From the NCBI GenBank assembly GCA_937910835.1, contig CALEMG010000481.1, positions 1-10,686 on the forward strand: 10,686 nucleotides of DNA, read 5' to 3'. Positions within the stretch are counted from its first letter, which is position 1. Each line of letters starts with the position of its first letter. The notes beneath the pieces are model-generated. The model was not told the origin of the DNA and did no database searches. It saw only the letters and a list, made by a program, of their open reading frames with translations. The translations under genes and the position numbers were made by a program. This DNA is from an uncultured Alphaproteobacteria bacterium (GTDB lineage Bacteria > Pseudomonadota > Alphaproteobacteria > Sneathiellales > Sneathiellaceae). Below are positions 1-6,956 of the stretch, one piece after another.

Positions 1-404
1 GCATCAAATCCGAAAGCGTCTCCATACTCCTCGAGCGCATTACCTGTATCATTAATCGGATCCGTCGAAATGCTGACAAATTGGACCAAATCCCTCATTG
101 GTGTCGCATTTATCATCTCTTGTATTTCTACAATCCGAGCAGAGTGCAAGGGGCAGACACCCGCACAATTCGCAAATATGAAGTTCAAAACGACAATTTT
201 CTCGTCATAGTCTGAAAGCTTAATCAATTCACCATTCGAGTTGACTAATTCAAATGGAGGTGAATTTGGTTCATCTATCGCTTGAAAAAAGGGTTCCTTC
301 TCACTCATCACCTCATCTAGGTTGTTGGCGGGGTGATTGGCACTTGCCGTCATCGCGATTATCAGGCCGCTAATCAAAACTGATACAAAATATATCGATT
401 TCAT
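1..404 (-). CDS. SCO1/SenC-family copper chaperone (C-terminus cut by window edge)
   Basis: The 134 visible residues begin with an N-terminal signal or anchor segment (residues 1 to 22, hydrophobic from about 4 to 20). A thioredoxin-like fold follows with the strand VVLNFIFANC and the copper-binding motif CAGVCP (Cys80 and Cys84), the CxxxCP pattern of SCO1/SenC proteins. The segment VSISTDP fits the next SCO strand. SCO proteins bind copper in the periplasm and deliver it to the CuA site of cytochrome oxidase or act in copper and thiol homeostasis. The conserved downstream His ligand lies beyond the left edge and cannot be checked. An AGG-type ribosome binding site precedes the ATG. It is the last visible gene of the minus-strand copper cluster, 81 bp after the Met-rich protein gene, so a role in copper handling rather than respiration alone is likely. 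Confidence 0.88.
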   Translation of the reverse strand, partial: MKSIYFVSVLISGLIIAMTASANHPANNLDEVMSEKEPFFQAIDEPNSPPFELVNSNGELIKLSDYDEKIVVLNFIFANCAGVCPLHSARIVEIQEMINATPMRDLVQFVSISTDPINDTGNALEEYGDAFGFD

Positions 405-424
405 TTTTTTCCTACACTTGATAA

Positions 425-455
425 ACCTCCGGCAAGTATTTCAACGGCCGGAGGT
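425..455 (-). terminator. intercistronic hairpin between the Met-rich gene and the SCO gene
   Basis: Perfect 9-bp arms (ACCTCCGGC and GCCGGAGGT) enclose a 13-nt loop. On the minus strand only a short TTTATC follows, so it is at best a weak or factor-dependent terminator, or an mRNA-stabilising stem separating expression of the SCO gene from the genes upstream. Confidence 0.45.
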
Positions 456-485
456 CAATTGCTTTAACTACAGTTCGAAAGTTTT

Positions 486-752
486 TTATACGTCCTTTCC
501 AGACTTCATATGATCGTTCATGGTCTCCATCATTTCACTACACTGCTTCATCATGGGTTCCATTTTGCTCATCATATTCATCATACCCATCATGTTGTTC
601 GATTTTCCCTCATCTCCTTGGGATTGATTATCCTGCATCATCGAGTGTGACTTCATATCCTGGCTTTCAGTTTGATTGCTATCCGCCAGGGCGATTGAGA
701 TCGATCCTAGAAATCCAACAGCTAACGCTATAATAATTGATGCTTTTCTCAT
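486..752 (-). CDS. Met-rich secreted protein, putative periplasmic copper binder
   Basis: This 88-residue protein has a clear Sec signal peptide (RK followed by a hydrophobic run, predicted cleavage after ALA at residue 23). The mature part is only about 65 residues but carries 16 Met, two His (36 and 81) and one Cys (71). Met pairs cluster in MMGMMNMM (54 to 61) and continue to residue 82. Such Met/His-rich tracts are known copper(I)-binding elements in periplasmic copper proteins, so copper buffering is inferred from composition and position; I do not recognise a named family. AAGGA sits 7 nt before the ATG. It lies 44 bp after the two-helix membrane protein gene and 81 bp before the SCO gene, inside the copper operon. 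Confidence 0.8.
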   Translation of the reverse strand: MRKASIIIALAVGFLGSISIALADSNQTESQDMKSHSMMQDNQSQGDEGKSNNMMGMMNMMSKMEPMMKQCSEMMETMNDHMKSGKDV

Positions 753-796
753 GCTATATTCCTTTGTTTTACGAGTTTTCCTGGAAAAACCAGGTT

Positions 797-1084
797 TTAC
801 TGACTACCGCTACCTTCATCAGGGGTATTGCTTGTAGCCGAGTTCTTCGAGCAGTCTTTGCCGCCTTTCATGCACATCCCGAATGCGCACATGAGAACGC
901 AAGGCAAAACACTGATTAATATCGTCGACACTCCTATTGCCGTTAGCCAACTCCAATTGAATGCCAATAACGGAGTAGCAATAATAATCCCACCGATTAG
1001 CAAGACCAACGGGCGACGGGTTCGATATTGATAGACAAGATAGTCGATCAATATATTTGAGCTTTGATCTACAGCAGGCTTCAT
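797..1084 (-). CDS. small two-helix membrane protein with Cys-rich tail
   Basis: A 95-residue protein of unrecognised family. Residues 1 to 25 are polar and basic (YQYRTRR). Two hydrophobic helices follow (about 26 to 43 and 46 to 70). The second ends in VLPCVLMCAFGMCMKGGKDC, which places Cys at 62, 66, 71 and 77 with several Met nearby, a possible soft-metal site at the membrane surface. The tail after residue 78 is polar and Ser/Gly-rich. The ATG is 3 bp after the stop of the TlpA-like gene, and its AAGGAG ribosome site lies inside the last codons of that gene, so the two are translationally coupled. A role in copper or thiol handling is inferred only from this context and the cysteines. 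Confidence 0.78.
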   Translation of the reverse strand: MKPAVDQSSNILIDYLVYQYRTRRPLVLLIGGIIIATPLLAFNWSWLTAIGVSTILISVLPCVLMCAFGMCMKGGKDCSKNSATSNTPDEGSGSQ

Positions 1085-1087
1085 TGT

Positions 1088-1693
1088 CTAGTTCTCCTTT
1101 GCTTTCTGGGGAATAAGGTCGCGTAAAAATGAAATCATTTCCGGACTGTCCCACACAGCCGGTCCGGCAAGACGCCCAAGTTCCAGTCCTTCCGGTGATA
1201 TCAGCAGAGTTGTCGGGATGCCGTAGGCGCCCAGATCTGGTGATGCTTTCATGGTTTGATCGACATAGATGCCCAGATACTTGATGCCAATTTCCTCAAA
1301 GAATTTCTCTATGACACCAATACCTGCCCGATCAATTGAAAGAGCGACGACTTCAAAACCTGGCCCGCCCAACTGCTGCTGCAAGCTATCGAGTGTTGGC
1401 ATTTCTTCCCGGCAAGGCGCACACCACGTTGCCCAGATATTAAGCAAAACAAGCTTGCCGCGCCAATGTGAGAGGTCGAGATCGGAACCTTCTGCATCCG
1501 TAAAGGAAATAGGCTTGATCGAAAGCGGCTTTTCATTGAGCGACATCATGTATGGCGGTTTGGCGCTATCGCCATTTGATATCGGCGCCGAAAAACTGTC
1601 CTGTTCAGTGTTAAATATCTGACTAAACCCTACTAGAACTACACCTACCAGTACCGCTATCAGCAAACTTACGATGATGGATTTTCTTGTCAT
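1088..1693 (-). CDS. TlpA-like membrane-anchored thioredoxin (thiol-disulfide oxidoreductase)
   Basis: This 201-residue protein has an N-terminal membrane anchor or signal (residues 6 to 25), a linker to about residue 57, then a thioredoxin fold of the TlpA/ResA/AhpC-TSA group. The active site is WATWCAPC with Cys91 and Cys94, followed by REEMPTLDSL, typical of TlpA-like proteins, and the cis-Pro loop GIPTTLLISPEG. Family members act in the periplasm, reducing disulfides or keeping copper-site cysteines of CuA and SCO proteins reduced. Its position between copper genes and near an SCO gene supports such a partner role. The ATG overlaps the stop codon of the 45-aa peptide gene upstream (ATGA), so translation is coupled, and the next gene starts 3 bp downstream. 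Confidence 0.9.
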   Translation of the reverse strand: MTRKSIIVSLLIAVLVGVVLVGFSQIFNTEQDSFSAPISNGDSAKPPYMMSLNEKPLSIKPISFTDAEGSDLDLSHWRGKLVLLNIWATWCAPCREEMPTLDSLQQQLGGPGFEVVALSIDRAGIGVIEKFFEEIGIKYLGIYVDQTMKASPDLGAYGIPTTLLISPEGLELGRLAGPAVWDSPEMISFLRDLIPQKAKEN

Positions 1694-1827
1694 TTATGCT
1701 TGCCGCTGAAGAGATATTTGCCAAGGGCCGCAATTGCGAGCAGCAACAGGATTGCGACCAAAAGGCCTGCTATCCCCATTCCCCACATCATCATTCCGCC
1801 CGACATACAGCTTGGATCGGTCATCAT
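1690..1827 (-). CDS. 45-aa Met-rich single-helix membrane peptide
   Basis: A short gene that gene callers easily miss. It begins MMTDPSCMSGGMMMWGMG, has one transmembrane helix (about residues 19 to 39, rich in Ala, Leu and Ile) and ends in the basic tail SGKHK. Seven of the first 17 residues are Met and there is one Cys (7), a plausible copper-contacting periplasmic face. GAAGGAG lies 6 nt before the first ATG; the second ATG, one codon on, is a possible alternative. The gene starts 11 bp after the DUF411 stop, and its TGA overlaps the ATG of the TlpA-like gene by 4 bp. The function is unknown; perfect coding architecture and operon fit make it a real gene in my view. Confidence 0.8.
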   Translation of the reverse strand: MMTDPSCMSGGMMMWGMGIAGLLVAILLLLAIAALGKYLFSGKHK

Positions 1828-1838
1828 TTTTTTCTCCT

Positions 1839-2285
1839 TCACTCTGTTGTGTAAATTGTTGGTTGATCGTCACCGATCTGATAGATGGTGAACGGTCCGG
1901 TTTTGGGGCCTCCCATACCAGGAGATCCTGTCGGCATGCCCGGAAGCGTGACGCCCTTGATATTTGGCCTTTCTGAAAGGAGCTTTTTGACAGTATCAAT
2001 CGGCACATGCCCACTCACCACGAAATCATCTATAAAGGCGAGATGACACCCCTGAAAATCCTCTGAAATGCCTGCTTTCTTGCTCATTGGCACCAGATCA
2101 TGTGTCGGCTCAACGGTGACGGCAAACCCATTCTCCCGAAGATAATCCGCATAGGATTCACAGCATCCGCATTGCGGATTTTTATAAAGCGTAACTTCCT
2201 TTGCCACTGCCTCTTGCCCATAAAAAGCAGAGGCTGCGACAATAAATGCGCCGATTGTAATAAAAGCCATAACTTTCTTGATCAT
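1839..2285 (-). CDS. DUF411 domain periplasmic metal-binding protein
   Basis: A 148-residue secreted protein with a signal peptide (MIKKV plus a hydrophobic stretch, ending near residue 28). It has the DUF411 hallmarks: VTLYKNPQCGCC (Cys39, Cys41, Cys42) near the start of the domain, then a Cys-His pair in FQGCHLAF (80 and 81), SGHVP with His93, and LPGMPTGSPGMG near the end with Met117 and Met124. DUF411 proteins commonly sit in copper and silver resistance loci and are proposed metal-binding or chaperone proteins; the biochemistry is not well settled. AAGGA lies upstream of the ATG. The gene is 31 bp after the multicopper oxidase and 11 bp before the Met-rich peptide, and is most likely co-transcribed with both. 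Confidence 0.9.
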   Translation of the reverse strand: MIKKVMAFITIGAFIVAASAFYGQEAVAKEVTLYKNPQCGCCESYADYLRENGFAVTVEPTHDLVPMSKKAGISEDFQGCHLAFIDDFVVSGHVPIDTVKKLLSERPNIKGVTLPGMPTGSPGMGGPKTGPFTIYQIGDDQPTIYTTE

Positions 2286-2316
2286 TGAAATTATCCTTCT
2301 TCATATTTGCAAATTT

Positions 2317-3768
2317 TCAGGCGACTCGAATGACACCCATCATGCCACTCGCCTGATGCTCCAGAATGTGACAATGAAACATCCAGTCACCCGGATTGTC
2401 GGCAACGAACGCGATTTCAACAGTTTCGCGTGGTGCCATTAAGACCGTGTCTTGCCACTCCCTATATTTTGTTTTTTCTCCATTTCTAGAAATCACTCTG
2501 AAGGAGTGGCCGTGGAGATGAATTGGGTGATACCAGGCAGAGGCGTTTGTCATCGCAATTACGTGACTGCGGTCAAGTTCCAGCGTAAGCATTGGATCCA
2601 TAATATGACCTTCCGCAGCAATCCCGATAATGAACCAAATTTTATCGGAATGCATCATCCCCATCATCGCATTCGACCTGGTCGTGTTTATCCCCATGTC
2701 ACGCGCAACCATATTGCCCATCATGCCACCGCTGAACGTCACTTCATGACGTTTCGCGGTTTTCAGATCTGGGTCTTTCAAAGGATTTGCCGGTAACTGG
2801 GTTGGCCAGTCGGGTGGGCTGTCCCGGATAACTTCATTGGAATATCTGATGCGTGTCAGTTGATAGGTAAGGCCATCATAAAAACGATCTATGACTTCGT
2901 TGCTTTCACCGGGATTTCCGGTCATATCCAAAATAAGATCAATCCGCATGGCTGGGCCCAAGACGACAAGGCCATTTTCCGGGCGATGTGGGGTTATTGG
3001 TTGCCCGTCCAATGCAATGACCAATGGATCATGCCCCTGGAAGTCGAGTCCAAAGATGCGAGCATTTGCAGCATTTATCAGCCTGAGGCGTATGCGTTCT
3101 CCTGTACGAACTATAAAAGTATCCAATTTTGTGCCGTTGATGGTAACGAAATTACCTATTCGACCACTGTGGCTCATGTCATGGGAGTTTCCGAAATCGT
3201 CTTCTATTTCTCCTGATGGGTTCAGACGCCAATCGTCCAACATCCAAGTCAAATCGCGATCAACCTGTATTGGGTTCGCTTCTTCGATAATCAAGGGACC
3301 GTATAAACCACGACCAACTTGTTCGAAACTGCGCTGATGCGGATGATACCAGTAGGTTCCGGCGTCAATCGCATTGAAGTCATATACAAATTGATTGCCC
3401 GGTGAGATTGGTTTCTGGGTTAAATAGGGAACCCCGTCCATCGCGTTAGGCGTACGAACGCCATGCCAATGAACTGTTGTATCTTCTGCCAATCCGTTAT
3501 CTACGGTGACCCGTAAACGCGTTCCCTGGCGGATCCGGATTTCCGGTCCCGGTACCGATTCATTAAAGCGCCATAAGGTTGCAGGTTCTGTAACGCCAGA
3601 ACCAAGCTTGTTGTGGCCAGCGGCCGCATGAAGAGTTACTTCTTCTGAGTTCGATGCGGCATTGCCATTTGGCGCCCACAAGCTCGGGATTGCTGCCCCA
3701 AATGCAACGGCAGCGGTCGATGAAATTACGCGTCGACGCGTAAACATCGGGACTCTTTGATTATCCAT
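2317..3768 (-). CDS. periplasmic multicopper oxidase (three cupredoxin domains, Tat signal)
   Basis: A 483-residue multicopper oxidase. The N-terminus has an Arg-rich Tat-like motif (TRRRVISS, residues 10 to 17) and a hydrophobic stretch, so it is probably exported folded with copper. All four copper-ligand clusters are present: HWHG (His100, His102), WYHPH (His142, His144), HPIHLHG (His414, His417, His419) and HCHILEHQASGM (His465, Cys466, His467, His471, Met476). Met at the type 1 axial position and the Met-rich insert MMGMMH (about 368 to 373) resemble copper-detoxifying cuprous oxidases such as CueO and CopA, so oxidation of periplasmic Cu(I) is the likely job; a laccase role is the alternative. 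The ATG at residue 8 is a possible alternative start. It is the largest gene of the copper cluster and probably has its own promoter in the 143 bp before it. Confidence 0.93.
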   Translation of the reverse strand: MDNQRVPMFTRRRVISSTAAVAFGAAIPSLWAPNGNAASNSEEVTLHAAAGHNKLGSGVTEPATLWRFNESVPGPEIRIRQGTRLRVTVDNGLAEDTTVHWHGVRTPNAMDGVPYLTQKPISPGNQFVYDFNAIDAGTYWYHPHQRSFEQVGRGLYGPLIIEEANPIQVDRDLTWMLDDWRLNPSGEIEDDFGNSHDMSHSGRIGNFVTINGTKLDTFIVRTGERIRLRLINAANARIFGLDFQGHDPLVIALDGQPITPHRPENGLVVLGPAMRIDLILDMTGNPGESNEVIDRFYDGLTYQLTRIRYSNEVIRDSPPDWPTQLPANPLKDPDLKTAKRHEVTFSGGMMGNMVARDMGINTTRSNAMMGMMHSDKIWFIIGIAAEGHIMDPMLTLELDRSHVIAMTNASAWYHPIHLHGHSFRVISRNGEKTKYREWQDTVLMAPRETVEIAFVADNPGDWMFHCHILEHQASGMMGVIRVA

Positions 3769-3911
3769 AGATTAGACATCCGTCTGGTGTTGATCCAGCC
3801 ACAAAAGATGCTCAAATGTCTTTCGCGGATTGCAACTGCTTGGTTAGCGATATATTGCTACGACAAGCATGCGCCCACCATCAGCGATACGTTCGCCAAG
3901 TAGGCATCTAA

Positions 3912-4238
3912 CTAGGATGTAAGTTTGGGTGGATGAGGCTCAGGATATTCGTCGCGTTCATGCAGACGAGAAATCAGGCGTTCAAATCGGGAATTTTTGG
4001 CATCATGTAGAGTAGCCGTATCAATGGCCACCTTATCAATCGCTACTGAAACAACGCAAACACTGGAACATACAGCACCTGTGTTTTGCATATTTCCAGT
4101 CTCACGACAATCCTGACAATCCACTACCTCCACAGACATGCTGTCGAGAGTCATTGCTCTGGCTGGAGTGTTTCCCAGGAGACCGGCAATTACGAGCACG
4201 ATCAGGAAAGCCCCTGTTTTTGAGAAAGCAGATGTCAT
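3912..4238 (-). CDS. Cys-rich secreted small protein at the head of the copper cluster
   Basis: From the ATG chosen here it has 108 residues; an upstream TTG at 4280 would add 14 polar residues. A Sec signal peptide (SKTGAF then LIVLVIAGLLG, cleavage after ARA) is followed by a compact segment with four Cys, CQDC and CSSVC, which looks like a metal or disulfide site. The protein ends in a Pro-rich tail (EPHPPKLTS). Small secreted Cys-rich proteins with a proline-rich end are common beside copper resistance genes in Proteobacteria; I cannot name the family. It is first in the minus-strand cluster, 143 bp before the oxidase, and follows a near-consensus promoter. A copper-sensing or copper-buffering role is inferred from context only. 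Confidence 0.7.
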   Translation of the reverse strand: MTSAFSKTGAFLIVLVIAGLLGNTPARAMTLDSMSVEVVDCQDCRETGNMQNTGAVCSSVCVVSVAIDKVAIDTATLHDAKNSRFERLISRLHERDEYPEPHPPKLTS

Positions 4239-4294
4239 AGATTTATCAGAACTTTTCCCCGCTTTTTTGTCAACGGACAAAATGTCACAGTTGG

Positions 4295-4329
4295 ATTATA
4301 CGACAAGTCTTATTTGACTCATAATGAGT
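4295..4329 (-). promoter_or_regulatory. promoter with palindromic operator before the copper cluster
   Basis: On the minus strand a perfect TATAAT lies at 4295 to 4300. The 13-nt palindrome ACTCATTATGAGT (4317 to 4329, 6-bp arms around one base) covers the place where a -35 hexamer with 17-bp spacing would be (TATGAG, a poor match). A weak -35 overlapped by a dyad suggests regulation, by an activator or repressor that I cannot identify. The start point would be near 4288, 50 bp before the ATG of the Cys-rich protein. Confidence 0.5.
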
Positions 4330-4425
4330 TCGTACCGAAAGTCATAGGATCAGACCGTAAATATTCACATATAGCGCTGTCGTCCGCATAGTCTGCGAAC
4401 TATATTCAAAAACTGGTGCAGTGGG

Positions 4426-5008
4426 TTAAAACCAGAATTACACTCCTGCGACGAAAGCTGTGTTGTTCGTCCGTTCGCCTTCTTCCTCAAGCATATTTTT
4501 GGTATCACCTGTGGCCTGCTTTCAGCTAACGCCTATATACGGTGCGAATTTTCGGCTAAACTCGTAACGCAGTCGCAGCCCTATTTCAAAGCCGGTAATC
4601 CCGGAGCCGATATTGTATTCTTCCACATCCTGTACGGCGACTTCGGTTTCAAAACGCGGTTGCAGTATCGAGCCTTGTGATAGCAGTAGATCATATTCTG
4701 CTTCGAATACGGCCGATATGTCGCCTTCATCACTGACATATGATGTGGCCTCAACCTCAAACTAGTAGGGGGCACGCCCTTGTGATTAATTAAATCGTGA
4801 CGCTTGTCTGTCTGCTTATCCCAATATGAGAGAATATTTCTGCTATATAACACCTCAAGCTGTGTTTCCTCGTGCCGATCCTTGCTCGTATTATATTCAC
4901 CCTCTGCCTTAAGCCAGAGCTTGTTATAATCCGTTCCACCCCAGGCCTGCACATTATACAAGGCCACATTGTCGCCTTGCTGAAAGTGGTGTTCCATACG
5001 GTCACCCT
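4426..5008 (-). pseudogene. copB: copB remnant: decayed copper resistance outer-membrane protein
   Basis: The reading matches the C-terminal half of CopB, the outer-membrane beta-barrel partner of CopA. The first part reads GDRMEHHFQQGDNVALYNVQ, then WGGTDYNKLWLKAEGEYN and VLYSRNILSYWDKQTDKRHD. A frameshift with an apparent internal deletion of about ten residues follows, and the reading resumes in another frame as GRAPY-stop-FEVEATSYVSDEGD, ending NNTAFVAGV-stop-FWF. In-frame stops are TAG at 4762 to 4764 (replacing the Trp of APYWFE), TGA at 4522 to 4524 (replacing the Trp of GVSW) and TAA at 4438 to 4440. The N-terminal half with signal peptide and Met-rich region is absent; similarity breaks off near 5008. 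Gene loss is clear; the remaining copper operon has no other outer-membrane component in view. Confidence 0.85.
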
Positions 5009-5082
5009 TTAAAAGAAAAAAAGCTGATCGTCGTGGATTTGTTGGACCCCATAAATTTTTTGGGGGGCCTCCTCTGTAAAGC

Positions 5083-5123
5083 CCCCTTGATATAATTACA
5101 TTAGGAAAACGCGGCGGTTTCTC
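5083..5123 (+). repeat. imperfect 41-bp direct repeat, left copy
   Basis: It matches the copy at 9183 to 9222 at 36 of 41 aligned columns: shared blocks are CCCCTTGATATA, TAC, TT, GGAAAACGC and GCGGTTTCTC, with four substitutions and one single-base gap. Directly after it here is CGCCG, so GGCGGTTTCTCGCC could form a small hairpin. It is either a recombinase attachment-type core or a dispersed repeat. Confidence 0.65.
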
Positions 5124-5270
5124 GCCGACGCTCCGGCATTTTTATTACTTGGAACCATCTTTTCGACGTATACAGACGTCTGCAAATGACCCAAAGCAGT
5201 TCTCACCTTTCAGATGGCGGAACAATTGCTATTGCGGACAAACCGGTCTTTGAACACAATTGGCGCTAAG

Positions 5271-5436
5271 ACTGCTTTCGGCCCAAAGCTGCCATTCACT
5301 GTGCAAAACATGAGTTTCCAAAAGCAGACCTTCGGTTGACTCAGGACTAGCTAATTATCGTAGTCAGCAATGCGGACGAAGCGGTCGATCACGTTGGCTG
5401 TCCGGAATTCCACTGTTGACCCGAAGCGGACATTCA
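5271..5436. repeat. degenerate GTCCGCTTT/CGGACATTC-type repeats, left group
   Basis: Two divergent matches to one theme are visible: ACTGCTTTCGGCCCAAAGCT onward at 5271 to 5300, and GTTGACCCGAAGCGGACATT onward at 5415 to 5436 in the opposite sense. Related segments recur on the other side of the pAgo operon. They look like decayed copies of an intergenic repeat, not genes. Confidence 0.35.
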
Positions 5437-5490
5437 GTCGGGTGTCAGGTGCAACGCCTACCTTCGGCCATATGCGGATGTTAGACAAGT

Positions 5491-5530
5491 CTCAAAAATG
5501 CTACTACCTTTAATCGAAAACGGTGTAGTA
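5491..5530 (-). terminator. candidate terminator of the pAgo operon
   Basis: Eight bases after the pAgo stop codon, on the minus strand, TACTAC and GTAGTA form a 6-bp stem around a 17-nt loop and are followed by GCATTTTTG. The stem is AT-rich and weak, but position and the T-run fit an intrinsic terminator. Confidence 0.4.
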
Positions 5531-5537
5531 AATACTG

Positions 5538-6956
5538 TTACATATAATATGCATATCGGACTTGCGGTATATCTGAATCCTTCATGTATTTCATGATTTC
5601 TCCGACCTTTCTGGCACATCCGAGCGTAACCGGATATTTCCCATCAAATTGAGTATTGTTCCAATTCATCTTCGTAAGACCCAAAATCTCTTCTGCGATG
5701 AAATTTGGAGACTCCTCCGATCTAACTATTCTCAATTCTAAAGGCTGAGGGACATAAAGGCCTGTATAGGTTTGATAGTACCAAACTGACCCTCTCGAAT
5801 AGAGTATCTGCCTTTCATCGTCAATCCTAGCGAGAGTGCCGCGATATGGAGGGTAATTACCATCTCTGTAAAGGCGAAACTTTGAATCCATAACTGTCAC
5901 AAAATCAACGGTATCGATGTTTAGATCATTTGCGGCTTCCCCCAAGCCTCCAATTTCTTCATCTGTAAAATTAGAAGATTTATGTACTACAACTCGAGCG
6001 GGGTAAGTACCAAGAGCAATACGGTACTCTGAAAGAGCCGCTTTCAAAAGATCATAGGCCTGAATTTCCGTTAAACGAGGAACTCTGTCGTCCTTGTCAA
6101 TCTCTACAGGAGTTCCCCTCAGAATTAGCCCATTGCCAAGTTCATCAAAAATCTGAGCCAAGCTTGTACTTAATGTTTTTCTATCCCTGCTTCGGTAAAA
6201 TGCAATACCAACCGCACAGGAAGTTCCTTTCGCCTCATCCCTCTTTAGTTTCCAAGGTATCGTCGGCCCAGACTTATAATATAGTGCCGTGCAAAAATTC
6301 CATGCTTTTGTGGCATCGTCTTGCTGATCCCCCTTTTTATCGGAATCTAGAGAAGTTTGCCTTATAAGCTGTAAAGGCTTGGATAGATGCATAGCTTTAG
6401 CCTTCAGAGCCCGTCTGAAGTTGAGCTCTTCATATGTATCTTCTTCGTCAAGCATCTCTTCGCCCGGTTTTGGCTCCGAGGAAACAACCTTGTACAAGTC
6501 ATCAGGCACCACACAGACAATGACATCGACATGACGGTTTTGTGCAAGAAACTTTATATTTTCATAGTAGAGCTCTATCGCTCTGTTGATGCGCTGGGTT
6601 CGATTATCTATTTTAATGATCGCCTTGATATCTGAATTTTTGATTGTTTTTGCTAGATCGCTAGAAAAGGTTAGCTCGGCCTTGTAACCGCTGTTTGCGC
6701 TAAAGCCGCAAAAAGGTAAACGAAGATTTTCCTGTTTTGCATCAGACGGCGCTGCAATAAGTCCTTTGCAGCGCTCTATCCAGTTAGCGAGCAAATCAGT
6801 ACATTGGTTGGTACCGACACTTCCAAGAAAAACCTCTTTTTTGCGAGTAGTTTGTCGTTGATCGTATACTCCGTATTCAAAAACTCCCCTACGAGGGCAA
6901 ATATGCTCACCGTTTCCAAAGATCAATCTTGGCTCACTGATATGCTCAATAATCAT
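5538..6956 (-). CDS. short prokaryotic Argonaute (MID-PIWI), probably catalytically inactive
   Basis: 472 residues, the usual length of short pAgos lacking N and PAZ domains. The MID part (to about 220) has the pattern ALKAKAMHLSKPLQLI (183 to 198), expected to bind the guide 5' end. The PIWI part shows GPTIPWKL (230 to 237), VGIAFYRS (249 to 256), VVVHKSSNF (322 to 330), YRGT (371 to 374), LYSRGSVWYYQTYTGLYVPQ (385 to 404), LGLTKMNWNNTQFDGK (425 to 440) and VGEIMKYM. The first catalytic Asp of slicing Argonautes is missing at GIAFYRS, as in short pAgos that sense targets and activate a partner. The ATG at 6956 lies inside the end of the APAZ gene (11-bp overlap) behind GGGAG; an in-frame extension to 7043 would duplicate APAZ coding sequence and is rejected. 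It should pair with the APAZ protein and use a guide to detect invader nucleic acid. Confidence 0.93.
   Translation of the reverse strand: MIIEHISEPRLIFGNGEHICPRRGVFEYGVYDQRQTTRKKEVFLGSVGTNQCTDLLANWIERCKGLIAAPSDAKQENLRLPFCGFSANSGYKAELTFSSDLAKTIKNSDIKAIIKIDNRTQRINRAIELYYENIKFLAQNRHVDVIVCVVPDDLYKVVSSEPKPGEEMLDEEDTYEELNFRRALKAKAMHLSKPLQLIRQTSLDSDKKGDQQDDATKAWNFCTALYYKSGPTIPWKLKRDEAKGTSCAVGIAFYRSRDRKTLSTSLAQIFDELGNGLILRGTPVEIDKDDRVPRLTEIQAYDLLKAALSEYRIALGTYPARVVVHKSSNFTDEEIGGLGEAANDLNIDTVDFVTVMDSKFRLYRDGNYPPYRGTLARIDDERQILYSRGSVWYYQTYTGLYVPQPLELRIVRSEESPNFIAEEILGLTKMNWNNTQFDGKYPVTLGCARKVGEIMKYMKDSDIPQVRYAYYM

Larger units (their letters stand above)
5009..5537. other. 529-bp gene-free stretch with repeats, between the copB remnant and the pAgo operon
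   Basis: I find no convincing coding sequence. The left end has poly-A and GC runs (a GGGGGC/GCCCCC stem around 5060 to 5086 with no T-tract). One copy of the 41-bp direct repeat follows at 5083 to 5123, and degenerate motifs of the type GTCCGCTTT...CGGACATTC occur around 5271 to 5300 and 5415 to 5436. The patchwork is what remains after repeated insertions and deletions at an integration hotspot. Confidence 0.6.

Noticed and set aside
819..1154. 111-aa minus-strand open frame
   Set aside because: It is an alternative frame across the two-helix membrane protein and the end of the TlpA-like gene, with no coding character.
1694..2014. 106-aa minus-strand open frame
   Set aside because: It overlaps the DUF411 gene and the 45-aa peptide in another frame and has no signal or domain.
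2452..3337. Plus-strand open frames of 114, 118 and 148 codons
   Set aside because: They are opposite the multicopper oxidase, whose frame has every expected copper ligand; no ribosome sites or recognisable domains.
4581..4997. 138-aa open frame read as an intact gene
   Set aside because: Its first 70 residues are CopB-like but the rest is out of frame; the true CopB reading continues in another frame with stops, so it is part of a pseudogene.
5041..5090. GGGGGC/GCCCCC hairpin considered as a terminator
   Set aside because: No T-run follows the stem on either strand and there is no adjacent intact gene that needs it.
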